NCBI GenBank assembly: GCA_020847315.1
Contig: JADLCF010000324.1
Span: forward strand, 1 to 44,246
Source of the DNA: Bryobacterales bacterium
GTDB lineage: Bacteria > Acidobacteriota > Terriglobia > Bryobacterales > Bryobacteraceae
Direction: 5' to 3'
DNA: 44,246 nucleotides
Positions 16,912-24,773 of the stretch are shown one piece after another; position 1 is the first letter of the stretch; each line of letters starts with the position of its first letter. Made by a program: the position numbers and the translations under genes. The notes under the pieces are model-generated. The model was not told the origin of the DNA, did no database searches, and saw only the letters and a list, made by a program, of their open reading frames with translations.

Positions 16912-17880
16912 CTAGAATGCCGGCTGGAGCGCCCCTTCCGGTATGCTCTCCGCCACCTTCTCGACCTGGCCCCTGGGGATGCGGATGCTCGCATCCACCT
17001 GCGATTCCGTAGCTTTGGTTTCCAGGCTGTCGTACACCTTCAGCAGGTCGAGATTCTCATTCGAGGTGGTAAGCCGCGCCAGACCGGCCAAGCCCTTGAG
17101 GGCGGAGGCCAACTGTTCGGCGGAGGCCGGAGCATCCATGTCCGCGTGAGCGCGGATGACAACATCGTCCCGCAAATCGATGGCGATTCTCGCACTCTGC
17201 ATGCCATCGAGCAGACGAAGCAGGTTGGATGCGTTGCCTTGCGACGGCAGATAGGCCCGCATTTCCGGAGTGAGGCCGTGTGTCATCATCCAGACGTAGT
17301 TCGCCCGCGTGATCTTCGCTTGTTGTTCCTTGAAATAGGCGGGCATTCCCGGGGTCCCAGCGTTCAACCGGTCCACGGTCTTCCGTAGATAGGCGGTTGA
17401 GCCGAGCATGCCGGTGGAGGAGTTGACGAAGGCGATCGCGAACTGCTCGTTGCCGATGAACATGCGCCCGCCATACTCGAAGCGCTGCATGCCGGGCCCC
17501 TTGATGTCCGGTTCCAGCGCCGCTTCCTCATTGAACTTAGCGCGCGCCAGCACGAGGCTCTCTTCGCCGTCGAAGGTCACCAGCATTTCGTAGAGCTGCT
17601 TCTCCGGGTTGATGCCGGTGCGAGCCACGAATTCTTCCAGCGGCTCCAGAATTCTCTTTTGGCGGAGGAGGGAGTAGACGGGCGTTTTGACGATCTCCTT
17701 CACCCTGAGGCCCACCAGCAATTGCGTTTCCGGCGGAACCAGCACCATCAAGGCCGGGTCAATGACGACGGGGTCGTCGTCGGAAGGCTTCACCAGCACC
17801 TTCACCGCGATAAACGCCACCAGCACGAGCGCCAGAAATGGAAAAACGCCCTTAAGAAATATGCTCCGTCCGGAAATCAT
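16912..17880 (-). CDS. N-terminally anchored protein of unknown function
   Basis: 322 aa from ATG 17880, which has AGGGAG about five bases upstream; a GTG two codons earlier is possible. Residues about 11-28 (VFPFLALVLVAFIAVKVL) form an uncleaved membrane anchor, and the rest is predicted outside the cytoplasm. The body alternates beta-like and helical stretches with LLVGLRVKEIVKTPVYSLL near the start and two internal segments on measured error-like terms (AIAFVNSSTGMLGSTAYLRKTVD). It is loosely reminiscent of DUF3352-type anchored proteins but I would not assign it. It converges with the CHAT-like gene, 15 bases apart. Confidence 0.6.
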   Translation of the reverse strand: MISGRSIFLKGVFPFLALVLVAFIAVKVLVKPSDDDPVVIDPALMVLVPPETQLLVGLRVKEIVKTPVYSLLRQKRILEPLEEFVARTGINPEKQLYEMLVTFDGEESLVLARAKFNEEAALEPDIKGPGMQRFEYGGRMFIGNEQFAIAFVNSSTGMLGSTAYLRKTVDRLNAGTPGMPAYFKEQQAKITRANYVWMMTHGLTPEMRAYLPSQGNASNLLRLLDGMQSARIAIDLRDDVVIRAHADMDAPASAEQLASALKGLAGLARLTTSNENLDLLKVYDSLETKATESQVDASIRIPRGQVEKVAESIPEGALQPAF

Positions 17881-17967
17881 CGGCACTCCCTGCCTTATTC
17901 TCCCCCGCTCGGGAACGCGGGCGCAAAACGGGCGAGAGCATACCGGTAATTCCCGCTCTGGGCGGAA

Positions 17968-19251
17968 TTAGCGCGGCCAGGTTTCGAATGGGGCTTTGGG
18001 CAGTTTGTGGCCCCAGGCTTCGGGACCCCAGCAGCGCGTGCCCACGAGCGGTTCGGTCCTGCTGGTATTCACCAGCTTGACGCCCCCGGCAGTCTTCGCC
18101 GCGTCGTAGGGAATCACGAACTCGTCGTCCAGCGCCTCGCCCAGGCGGATTCCCGATTTCACTTCCACCTTGTGCTTGCCCAAGGTGCCCGCGCCATGGC
18201 TGAAGTGCAGAATGCAGAGCGCCGCCGGGCCGGTCAGCACGGTTTCCGCGCCGGGCGCCAGTTCGAACTGCCGCAAGCTGAACAGTTCATCGCCATTGGG
18301 CTTGCCATAGACGCGCCATTCGTCGTGGAAACCGCCCTGGCTGGCGGCTTCGTCCACCACGGGTAGCAGAAGGTGCTTTTCGATCACGAAGGGGTCCATG
18401 TTGGCGCGCAGATCGATATCGGAGACCAGGCGCTGGACGCGATCTTCCCCTTCGAGCGATTCGTCCAGATGCCGGTAGAGCAGGTCCTGGCCCAGGAATA
18501 CTTCGCCCTCCGGCGCGAGGACATGGCTCTGGTAGAAGCGGAAGTCGTCGCGATCCCGCTGCGGTTCCTCCGTGTTGACGGCGGCGGGGCCGTGCAACAG
18601 GCGCGTGGGCGTGAGAAAGCCCGTGCCCATGCGGATAAGCAGATTGCGGGCGTGGCTGCGGATGTAGTTGTTCTTTCCGGCGATGAAGTCGCGCACACAC
18701 TCGGCCAGCATCTCTTCCGTGAAATACTCCATCAATCCCACGGAGGTATGGCAATCGTTGCGGTAGCGCTTGTTGCGCCATGCGTTGAAGTTATACGCCT
18801 CCGGCTTGAACGGGTGCATGTGGTGGCCGAGGGGGTAGAGATTGTCGAATTCCTTGTTGTAGAAACCGGTGCCGCCCAGGGTGCGGTAGAGCGGCCCCAC
18901 CATGAAGTTGGGCGCCGCATGCACGGCGGCGTCCATCGGAATCAGATAGCCGTCGGGGTGATGAAAGTGGCAGAGCCCTTCGCCATGGATGCCGTTGCCG
19001 GTGTCGGCGAGGATGGCGCTGCCGTTCCAGCGTTCATCGATCGCCCACCCTTGCGGGCCTTCCGGGAAGTAGTCGGCGTCGACGAGTTCCAGGTTCTTGC
19101 CGGGCAGGCAAAACTTGCGCCCTACAAAGCTGGGGAAGCAGCGCAGGACGCCCCCTCCGGCTTCGGCGGCCTCCTGGACGGAAGCGGCCGCGGCCTCTTC
19201 GACGATCGGCAAATCCGAGCGGTAAAGCTTTACGTTGAGTGGAGTCCTCAT
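17968..19251 (-). CDS. Cupin-like protein of unknown function
   Basis: 427 aa, soluble, no signal peptide. A His-rich segment (GEGLCHFHHPDGYLIPMDAAVH, then LGHHMHPFKPEAYNF) and a C-terminal stretch (ELAPGAETVLTGPAALCILHF through GIRLGEALDDEFVIPYDA) look like the metal site and closing strands of a double-stranded beta-helix, as in phosphomannose-isomerase-like cupins. No catalytic activity can be named. ATG 19251 is the only good start; a GGGAAAGGG run lies about ten bases upstream. The gene stands alone with 87 bases before the anchored protein gene on the same strand. Confidence 0.55.
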   Translation of the reverse strand: MRTPLNVKLYRSDLPIVEEAAAASVQEAAEAGGGVLRCFPSFVGRKFCLPGKNLELVDADYFPEGPQGWAIDERWNGSAILADTGNGIHGEGLCHFHHPDGYLIPMDAAVHAAPNFMVGPLYRTLGGTGFYNKEFDNLYPLGHHMHPFKPEAYNFNAWRNKRYRNDCHTSVGLMEYFTEEMLAECVRDFIAGKNNYIRSHARNLLIRMGTGFLTPTRLLHGPAAVNTEEPQRDRDDFRFYQSHVLAPEGEVFLGQDLLYRHLDESLEGEDRVQRLVSDIDLRANMDPFVIEKHLLLPVVDEAASQGGFHDEWRVYGKPNGDELFSLRQFELAPGAETVLTGPAALCILHFSHGAGTLGKHKVEVKSGIRLGEALDDEFVIPYDAAKTAGGVKLVNTSRTEPLVGTRCWGPEAWGHKLPKAPFETWPR

Positions 19252-19458
19252 GTTGGCGCCCTTTCCCCTATTTCCTTGGGCACGGCGCCGGGATAGTCAT
19301 CGCCGCCGTGCGAAATCCCGTCGCTCGAACCGCGCCGGAAGAGCCTACTCTAACGGATTCGCACGCGCAGAGTCCAGCTTGCGACCGAGGGACGCGGTTT
19401 CGCCATCCGGAGGCGAGATCGAGTAGAGACAAATCACGATGTGGCATGATGAATTGTC

Positions 19459-20094
19459 ATGCGGGTGCTTGGAAGTTTCGGCGGGCTCGGATGGTTGGTT
19501 TTGGCCGGAATTCTGCTGTTGGCGGGGTGCGGCCCCGGCGACCCCTCCGAACTGATCGACGTGAGGGATGCGATTCCCGATGTCCGGCTCGAAATCCGCT
19601 ACGCGACGCCGAACAACTTCACGAAGAGCACGCTGTATCCGGAGGCGCGATGCATTCTGCGGCGAGAGGTGGCGGAATCTCTCGCGAAGGTGCAGCGGGA
19701 TCTGAAGGCGGATGGGCTGGAGCTGGTGATCTACGATTGTTACCGTCCGCTCGCCATCCAGAAAAAGATGTGGGAGATCGTGCCGAACGAGGATTACGTG
19801 GCGAATCCGGCGAAGGGCTCGCGGCACAACCGGGGCGCCGCGATCGACGTGGGGATGTTCGATAGCTACGGCAAGCGGGTGGAGATGCCGACCGATTTCG
19901 ACGATTTCAGCGAGAAGGCCCATTACAGCAACATCGACCTTCCCGCGGGGATCCTCATCAACCGTCAGAAGTTGCGCACCATCATGGAACGCCACAACTT
20001 TGCCGCGCTGCCCACGGAATGGTGGCACTTCGATTATCTTGGCTGGCAGCGCTTCCCGGTGATGGACCTGCCGTTCAAGGATGTGCCGGATTAG
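19459..20094 (+). CDS. VanX-like D-alanyl-D-alanine dipeptidase, lipoprotein
   Basis: 211 aa. LLLAGC (Cys24) after a hydrophobic stretch is a lipobox, so the enzyme is exported and lipid-anchored. M15D zinc-peptidase motifs are all present: YDCYRP (Arg96), SRHNRGAAIDVG with His123 and Asp130 as zinc ligands, and TEWWHFDY with catalytic Glu187 and third ligand His190. VanX cleaves D-Ala-D-Ala; in non-resistant bacteria (DdpX type) the role is cell-wall dipeptide salvage. No VanA or VanH genes are nearby, so vancomycin resistance is not implied. First gene of a run with a PPIase (23 bases on) and FGE. Confidence 0.9.
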   Translation: MRVLGSFGGLGWLVLAGILLLAGCGPGDPSELIDVRDAIPDVRLEIRYATPNNFTKSTLYPEARCILRREVAESLAKVQRDLKADGLELVIYDCYRPLAIQKKMWEIVPNEDYVANPAKGSRHNRGAAIDVGMFDSYGKRVEMPTDFDDFSEKAHYSNIDLPAGILINRQKLRTIMERHNFAALPTEWWHFDYLGWQRFPVMDLPFKDVPD

Positions 20095-20117
20095 AGAATG
20101 TGGGGGTTTGGGAACCG

Positions 20118-20978
20118 ATGCCGTTTGTAGTGAATGGGGAATTGATCGAAGAGAGCGAGATCCGTAGGGAAGCCGCGCTGCTGCGTCCGCAGTTTGAGCA
20201 GGTGATGACGGATCTGGATCCGGTGGAAGCGGAACGGCAGCTCTGGGAATGGTCCCGCGAAAACGTGATTGAGAAGGCGCTGTTGCGGCAGGAGGCTGTG
20301 CGTAGCGGGCTGGTGGTGACGGAGGAAGACATTCTCCATGCCATCCAGGCGATGAGGGCGTATCAGCCGGCGGAAGCGGGCAGCGACACGGAGGCGGGGT
20401 CGGATTCCTTTAAGCGCGACGTGGAAACGCAGATTCGGGTGGAGCGGCTGCTGGCCAAGGTGGCAGAGAATGCGAAGACGCCGGATAAGAAGGCGGTCAC
20501 CGATTTCTACCGGAAGCACCGGGAGGAGTTTCTGACGCCGGAGACGATTCAAGCCGCGCACATCGTGAAGCACGTGAACGAAGACGCAACCGAAGAGGCG
20601 GCGCGCGAAGGCATCGGAGAAGCGGAACGCCGGTTGGCCGCCGGGGAAGATTTCGCGGCGGTGGCCGATTCGATTTCCGATTGTCCCGGAAGGGGGGGCG
20701 ACCTCGGCACGTTCGGGCGCGGCTCAATGGTGGAGGAGTTCGACGACGCGGTATTCGCGCTCCAGCCGGGGCAGAACTCCGCCGTATTCCGCACGGTCTT
20801 CGGCTTCCATATCGCGCGGCTGATCGAGCGGCATCCGGAAGGGATTCGCCCGCTCAGCGACGTGCGCGAGCAGATTGAACAGCACCTCTACGAAGAAGCG
20901 CGCCGCGAAGAGATGGAACGCTACGTGGACGGCTTGAAGGAAAAGGCGGACATTCGCAAAGCCGCGGCGGCGGGATAA
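20118..20978 (+). CDS. Parvulin-type peptidyl-prolyl cis-trans isomerase
   Basis: 286 aa from ATG 20118; the frame is open upstream inside the preceding gene but has no family character there. The N-terminal helical part (about 1-130) resembles SurA/PpiC chaperone modules. The C-terminal parvulin domain runs from about 145 with TIQAAHIVKHV, AEDFAAVADSISDCPGRGGDLGTFGRGSMVEEFDDAVFAL (given in pieces in the family pattern: GGDLG, FGRGSMV) and FGFHIARL. No signal peptide is visible, so it may act in the cytoplasm, unlike SurA. NifM-like function was considered because NifM has this layout, but no nif genes are present. Its stop is nine bases before the FGE start. Confidence 0.85.
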   Translation: MPFVVNGELIEESEIRREAALLRPQFEQVMTDLDPVEAERQLWEWSRENVIEKALLRQEAVRSGLVVTEEDILHAIQAMRAYQPAEAGSDTEAGSDSFKRDVETQIRVERLLAKVAENAKTPDKKAVTDFYRKHREEFLTPETIQAAHIVKHVNEDATEEAAREGIGEAERRLAAGEDFAAVADSISDCPGRGGDLGTFGRGSMVEEFDDAVFALQPGQNSAVFRTVFGFHIARLIERHPEGIRPLSDVREQIEQHLYEEARREEMERYVDGLKEKADIRKAAAAG

Positions 20979-20987
20979 TCACGGGAT

Positions 20988-21977
20988 ATGGCGGAGTTTC
21001 CGAAGATCCTTTCCGTAGATCGCCCCCACCCCTGCTGCGTGCCGGGCAAGGACCGCGCCGAACTGCTGGTCTCATCGATCCGGGCCTCGAAGGCGAGACG
21101 GCGCGCGACCGGCGGCTCTCTCGAAGACATGGTGAAGCTCGATGGCGGCCGCTTCCTGATGGGCACCGAATCCGACGAAGGCTTTCCCCAGGATGGGGAG
21201 GGGCCAATTCGCGAAGTGACGCTGGACCCCTTCTACATGGACCGGTATCCGGTGACGAACGCCCATTTCAAGGAGTTTGTTTCGTCGACCGGGTACGTCA
21301 CGGAGTCGGAACGCTTCGGCTGGTCGTTCGTCTTCCAACTCCACATCCCCAAGGAGCGCTACGCTGCGCTCGTCGACGCCACCGCACCCGGCGTGGAATG
21401 GTGGTGCAAAGTGAACGGCGCGCATTGGCGCGCGCCCGAAGGGCCGGATACTTCGGTCGCGGGAAGGGAACACTTCCCGGTGGTGCATGTGAGTTGGAGC
21501 GATGCCGCCGCGTACGCCGAGTGGCGCGGCAAGCGGTTGCCGACGGAAGCCGAGTGGGAGTATGCCAGCCGCGGAGGCCTGGAGCAGAAGACCTACCCCT
21601 GGGGGGATGAACTCATGCCGGGCGGGCGGCACCTGTGCAATATATGGCAGGGTGAGTTCCCGCATACCAACACGGCCGAAGACGGCTACGTGGGCACGGC
21701 GCCTGTCGATGCGTTTCCAGCGAACGGCTACGGGCTTTCCACAATTACCGGGAACGCCTGGGAATGGTGCGCGGATTGGTTTCACCCCACGCACCACATC
21801 ACCGCCACCAGGCGGAATCCCCAGGGGCCTGGCGCCGGGAGCGCCAGAGTTATGAAGGGCGGCAGTTACCTCTGCCACAAGAGCTACTGCAATCGCTATC
21901 GCGTCGCCGCCCGAACCTCGAATACACCGGACAGCGCCACGACAAACATCAGTTTTCGCTGTGTCCGGGACATCTGA
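20988..21977 (+). CDS. Formylglycine-generating enzyme (sulfatase-modifying factor)
   Basis: 329 aa. Oxidises the cysteine of sulfatase CxPxR motifs to formylglycine. Both active-site cysteines are present in GGSYLCHKSYCNRYRVAART (Cys296 and Cys301), followed by NTPDSATTNISFRC, as in genuine FGE and not in the broader EgtB/PvdO group. Upstream blocks VKLDGGRFLMGT, DRYPVTNAHFKEFV, HFPVVHVSWSDAAAYAEW, GKRLPTEAEWEYASRGG and NAWEWCADWF complete the fold. The N-terminus carries HPCCVPGKDR (Cys16, Cys17), close to the substrate motif itself. No signal peptide. No sulfatase gene occurs in the window. Likely co-transcribed with the PPIase. Confidence 0.93.
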   Translation: MAEFPKILSVDRPHPCCVPGKDRAELLVSSIRASKARRRATGGSLEDMVKLDGGRFLMGTESDEGFPQDGEGPIREVTLDPFYMDRYPVTNAHFKEFVSSTGYVTESERFGWSFVFQLHIPKERYAALVDATAPGVEWWCKVNGAHWRAPEGPDTSVAGREHFPVVHVSWSDAAAYAEWRGKRLPTEAEWEYASRGGLEQKTYPWGDELMPGGRHLCNIWQGEFPHTNTAEDGYVGTAPVDAFPANGYGLSTITGNAWEWCADWFHPTHHITATRRNPQGPGAGSARVMKGGSYLCHKSYCNRYRVAARTSNTPDSATTNISFRCVRDI

Positions 21978-22367
21978 ATCTATCAATTCGTGTCCGTTAC
22001 GGGGAATAAACGGCAAAAGTGGTTTATTTTTTGCAAACAGGACTATCCCAATTTGCTTGCGTAAGGTATGTTAACTTTGCTGGGGAAGTCGCGAGATGGC
22101 CGTATCTTAGATCACCCAGCGCCGGAAAGGCATTGAGGCAGATATCTTCTTGGACCGCTCCGGTGGCGACGCCGGTGGCCGTAGCAGCCATCCACCGCCA
22201 AATTACGATCCGGTTCCCGGGTGTTAGACCGGCCGCATAAGGTTCGCTCTCGTGAAGGGTGGCCTTGTGTGGCAGGAATTTCAATTTCGATTACGCAAAG
22301 AATGCGAGGCTCGTCTGAAGCAGGTTGATGCTTGAAGGATGGGCTGCCCAAGGGTGGGGCAGATGGG
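21978..22367 (+). other. Intergenic region without a recognisable gene
   Basis: 390 bases between the FGE stop and the response-regulator start. The first 60 bases include CCGTT and AACGG arms around a ten-base loop, followed by a T-rich stretch (GGTTTATTTTTTGC near 22020), a weak candidate terminator for the FGE operon. An A+T-richer patch at about 22015-22080 could be a promoter region. Short frames on both strands (about 73 and 86 codons) have no recognisable product. Confidence 0.5.
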
Positions 22368-23564
22368 ATGTCAGTAGGAAGACAGGCGCGTGTGTTGATC
22401 GTGGACGACCACGATGCCAATCGGTTGCTGCTCCGGGAGCAGGTAACCATGAACGGATGCACTCCGGTTCTCGCCTCGGATGGCCTCGAAGCGCTTCATG
22501 AGATTCATGCATCCGCTCCGGACATGGTGATCCTTGACCTGACGCTGCCCCGGCTGGATGGGGAATCGGTGCTGAGGAAGGTCCGCGCGAATCCGGATTT
22601 CAACCGGATGCCGATTGTCGTGATCTCGGCACTCGCGGAACGCGCGCGGGTGAAGCGCTGCCTCGATTTGGGCGCATCCGATTTTATCCCGAAGCCTTTT
22701 CCCCCGAATGCAATTGAAGGCCGGCTGCGGCACTGCCTTTCGAACCACCCACCGGAAGGGCAGAGCCCCGATCTGTTCCGCGCGCGCGAGTTCGCCTGCG
22801 AGATGGTTTCGTCGCTGGGCCTATTGTGCCTCGCGGCGAAAGGCGCGCCATGCGGGTCTTCGAGCGCGGTGCTCGAACTGCTCGCGCGGTTCAACCCCGA
22901 AACGCGATGCCATCTGGAGCGAACTTCCGGATTCTGCCGCGTGCTGACTGCGCAGTTGGCGCGTTCGAGCAGTTTCGCCTCCGCCATCGACGATGCCTTT
23001 ATCGAAGATTTTTCCCGCACGGCTTCTCTCCACGATATCGGCAAGCTGGCGGTGCCGGATTCCATCCTCTCGAAACCGGGCGCGCTCGATGCGGAAGAAC
23101 ATCGCATCATGAGGCGGCACGTCACCGTGGGCGCGGAGATTCTGCGCGAGATCTACCGGCGCTTTCCGAATGAAACGTTGTTCGAGATGGCGATTGATCT
23201 CACCCTCTATCACCATGAACGGTGGGATGGCATGGGCTATCCTTTTGGCTTGTCCGGACAAGCCATTCCGCTGGTGGGCCGCGTGATGGCGATCGCCGAT
23301 GTTTACGACGCGCTCCGCTCGGAACGCTCTTACAAATCGGCGTTCAGCCATGAAAAGAGCCGCGACATCATTTTGGAAGGGTCGGGGAAGCAGTTTGACC
23401 CGGCTGTGGTGGCGGGCTTCCTGGCCTGCGAGCGCGAGTTCGAGAGTCTGTTCGCCAACGATGAGACGGCCGCCGCTCTTGCCCCGGCTGGCGCGGAAAC
23501 GGCGCATCCCTCCGCGCGCCGCGAGTTTTCCGTTGCGCGACAACTCCGGATGACCGCGTCCTAG
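22368..23564 (+). CDS. Response regulator with HD-GYP output domain
   Basis: 398 aa from ATG 22368 (a TTG at 22332 is open but has no support). The receiver domain spans about 6-125: IVDDHDAN acidic pair, ILDLTLPRLDG phospho-acceptor, IPKPF conserved lysine. The HD-GYP domain follows a linker and has HDIGK (His222-Lys226), HHERWDGMGYPFGLSG (from His282) and ADVYDALRSERSYK, the full signature of cyclic-di-GMP phosphodiesterases of this class. It probably lowers c-di-GMP when phosphorylated. No histidine kinase is adjacent, so the input is unknown. It converges with ilvE. Confidence 0.93.
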   Translation: MSVGRQARVLIVDDHDANRLLLREQVTMNGCTPVLASDGLEALHEIHASAPDMVILDLTLPRLDGESVLRKVRANPDFNRMPIVVISALAERARVKRCLDLGASDFIPKPFPPNAIEGRLRHCLSNHPPEGQSPDLFRAREFACEMVSSLGLLCLAAKGAPCGSSSAVLELLARFNPETRCHLERTSGFCRVLTAQLARSSSFASAIDDAFIEDFSRTASLHDIGKLAVPDSILSKPGALDAEEHRIMRRHVTVGAEILREIYRRFPNETLFEMAIDLTLYHHERWDGMGYPFGLSGQAIPLVGRVMAIADVYDALRSERSYKSAFSHEKSRDIILEGSGKQFDPAVVAGFLACEREFESLFANDETAAALAPAGAETAHPSARREFSVARQLRMTAS

Positions 23565-23603
23565 AGGGCTGCGGCAGAGGCAGAAAATCACCCGCAAACA
23601 GAA

Positions 23604-23639
23604 CTCCCCCGTCCACGCCCAAGGAGCGCTACGGGGGAG
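23604..23639 (-). terminator. Stem-loop downstream of ilvE
   Basis: CTCCCCCGT (23604-23612) pairs perfectly with ACGGGGGAG (23631-23639) around an 18-base loop. On the minus strand it follows the ilvE stop by about 40 bases and is followed by TTCTGTTTG, a modest T-rich tail. Good stem, weak tail. It could serve both convergent genes. Confidence 0.55.
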
Positions 23640-23680
23640 GAAAGAGTAACGGCTTGCCGGATGGCGGCGCGCCGTGGATG

Positions 23681-24613
23681 CTATGCATTCACCGCGACGT
23701 TCACCGGCGAGAGCCAGCCGTAACGGTCGGGCGCTTTGCCATTCACAAGCTCGAAGAATTCCTTCTGAATGCGCGCCGTCACCGGGCCGCGGTCTCCCTG
23801 GCCCACCGGAATGCGATCCACGCTCCGGATGGGCGTCACTTCCGCGGCGGTTCCGGTGAAGAAGAGTTCGTCCGCCATGTACAGGAACTCCCGCGGGATG
23901 GCGCCTTCCACCACTTCATAGCCGAAATCGCGGGCGATGCGGATCACCGAATCCCGGGTGATGCCCTGCAGGATGGAGGCGGTGAGCGGCGTCGTGTAGA
24001 GCTTGCCGTCCCGCACGGCGAAGATGTTTTCGCCGGATCCCTCGCTGATGGCGCCCGTATGGTCGAGGACGATGCCTTCGGCATATCCGTCGGCGAGCGC
24101 CTCCATCTTCACGAGTTGGCTATTGAGGTAATTGCCGCCCGCTTTCGCAAGGCTGGGATGCGTGTTCGGCGCGGGCCGGGTCCAGGAGGAGACACAGACA
24201 TCCACACCGTGGTTGACGGCTTCCTCGCCCAAATACTGGCCCCATTCCCAGCAGGCGATATACACGTCCACCGGATTCTTGAGGGGGTTCACGCCAATCT
24301 CGCCGTAGCCGCGCAGCGCGATCGGGCGGATGTAGCAGGAGTTCAATCCATTCGCGCGGACCACCTCAAGAGAGGCGGCGCTCAACTCCGCGGCGGAGAA
24401 GGGCAGCGGCATGCGGTAGATTTTGGCGCTCTCAACCAGCCGCCGGGAGTGCTCCGCGAGCCGGAACACGGCAGGCCCGCTCGGCGTTTCATAACAACGG
24501 ATGCCTTCAAACACGGCGGAGCCGTAGTGAACCACGTGAGAAAGCACGTGGATCCGGGCATCGTCCCATGCAACTAAACTTCCGTTAAACCAGATTTTTT
24601 CCGTGGGTTTCAT
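23681..24613 (-). CDS. ilvE: Branched-chain amino acid aminotransferase
   Basis: 310 aa, normal length for class IV aminotransferases. It transfers the amino group between glutamate and branched-chain 2-oxoacids in the last step of Val, Leu and Ile synthesis, using [24 protein letters not shown] and [13 protein letters not shown] are the IlvE N-terminal signature; [13 protein letters not shown] contains the PLP lysine Lys157; SEGSGENIF (about 190-198) and [14 protein letters not shown] (phosphate cup and substrate side) complete the site. This combination favours IlvE over D-amino-acid transaminase or aminodeoxychorismate lyase. No other ilv or leu gene is adjacent. Confidence 0.93.
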   Translation of the reverse strand: MKPTEKIWFNGSLVAWDDARIHVLSHVVHYGSAVFEGIRCYETPSGPAVFRLAEHSRRLVESAKIYRMPLPFSAAELSAASLEVVRANGLNSCYIRPIALRGYGEIGVNPLKNPVDVYIACWEWGQYLGEEAVNHGVDVCVSSWTRPAPNTHPSLAKAGGNYLNSQLVKMEALADGYAEGIVLDHTGAISEGSGENIFAVRDGKLYTTPLTASILQGITRDSVIRIARDFGYEVVEGAIPREFLYMADELFFTGTAAEVTPIRSVDRIPVGQGDRGPVTARIQKEFFELVNGKAPDRYGWLSPVNVAVNA

Positions 24614-24773
24614 GGCTGATAGGTTTGATTATAGCGGAATTAGCCCTGCAAATAGGAATCGGATTCCCCGTAGGCCGCGAGAAACGCCAGTCTGCGCGCA
24701 CGGGTGAAAGCGGCGGCGGCGCTACAATGAATGCGTAGGCGGCTTCGCCCGAATTCGGACAGCCGGAGACCCA

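Noticed and set aside
18373-19296. 307-codon plus-strand frame opposite the cupin-like gene
   Set aside because: Antisense shadow; the minus-strand frame is longer and better supported.
19459-20094. Vancomycin resistance locus
   Set aside because: Only the dipeptidase is present, as a lipoprotein; no VanH, VanA or VanRS genes nearby.
20118-20978. NifM nitrogenase maturation protein
   Set aside because: Domain layout is shared with general parvulins and no nif gene is in the window.
21351-23632. 16 bases CCCAAGGAGCGCTACG shared by the FGE gene and the stem-loop after ilvE
   Set aside because: One copy is coding sequence and the match is short; chance is the simpler explanation.
23654-24577. 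307-codon plus-strand frame opposite ilvE
   Set aside because: Antisense shadow of ilvE.
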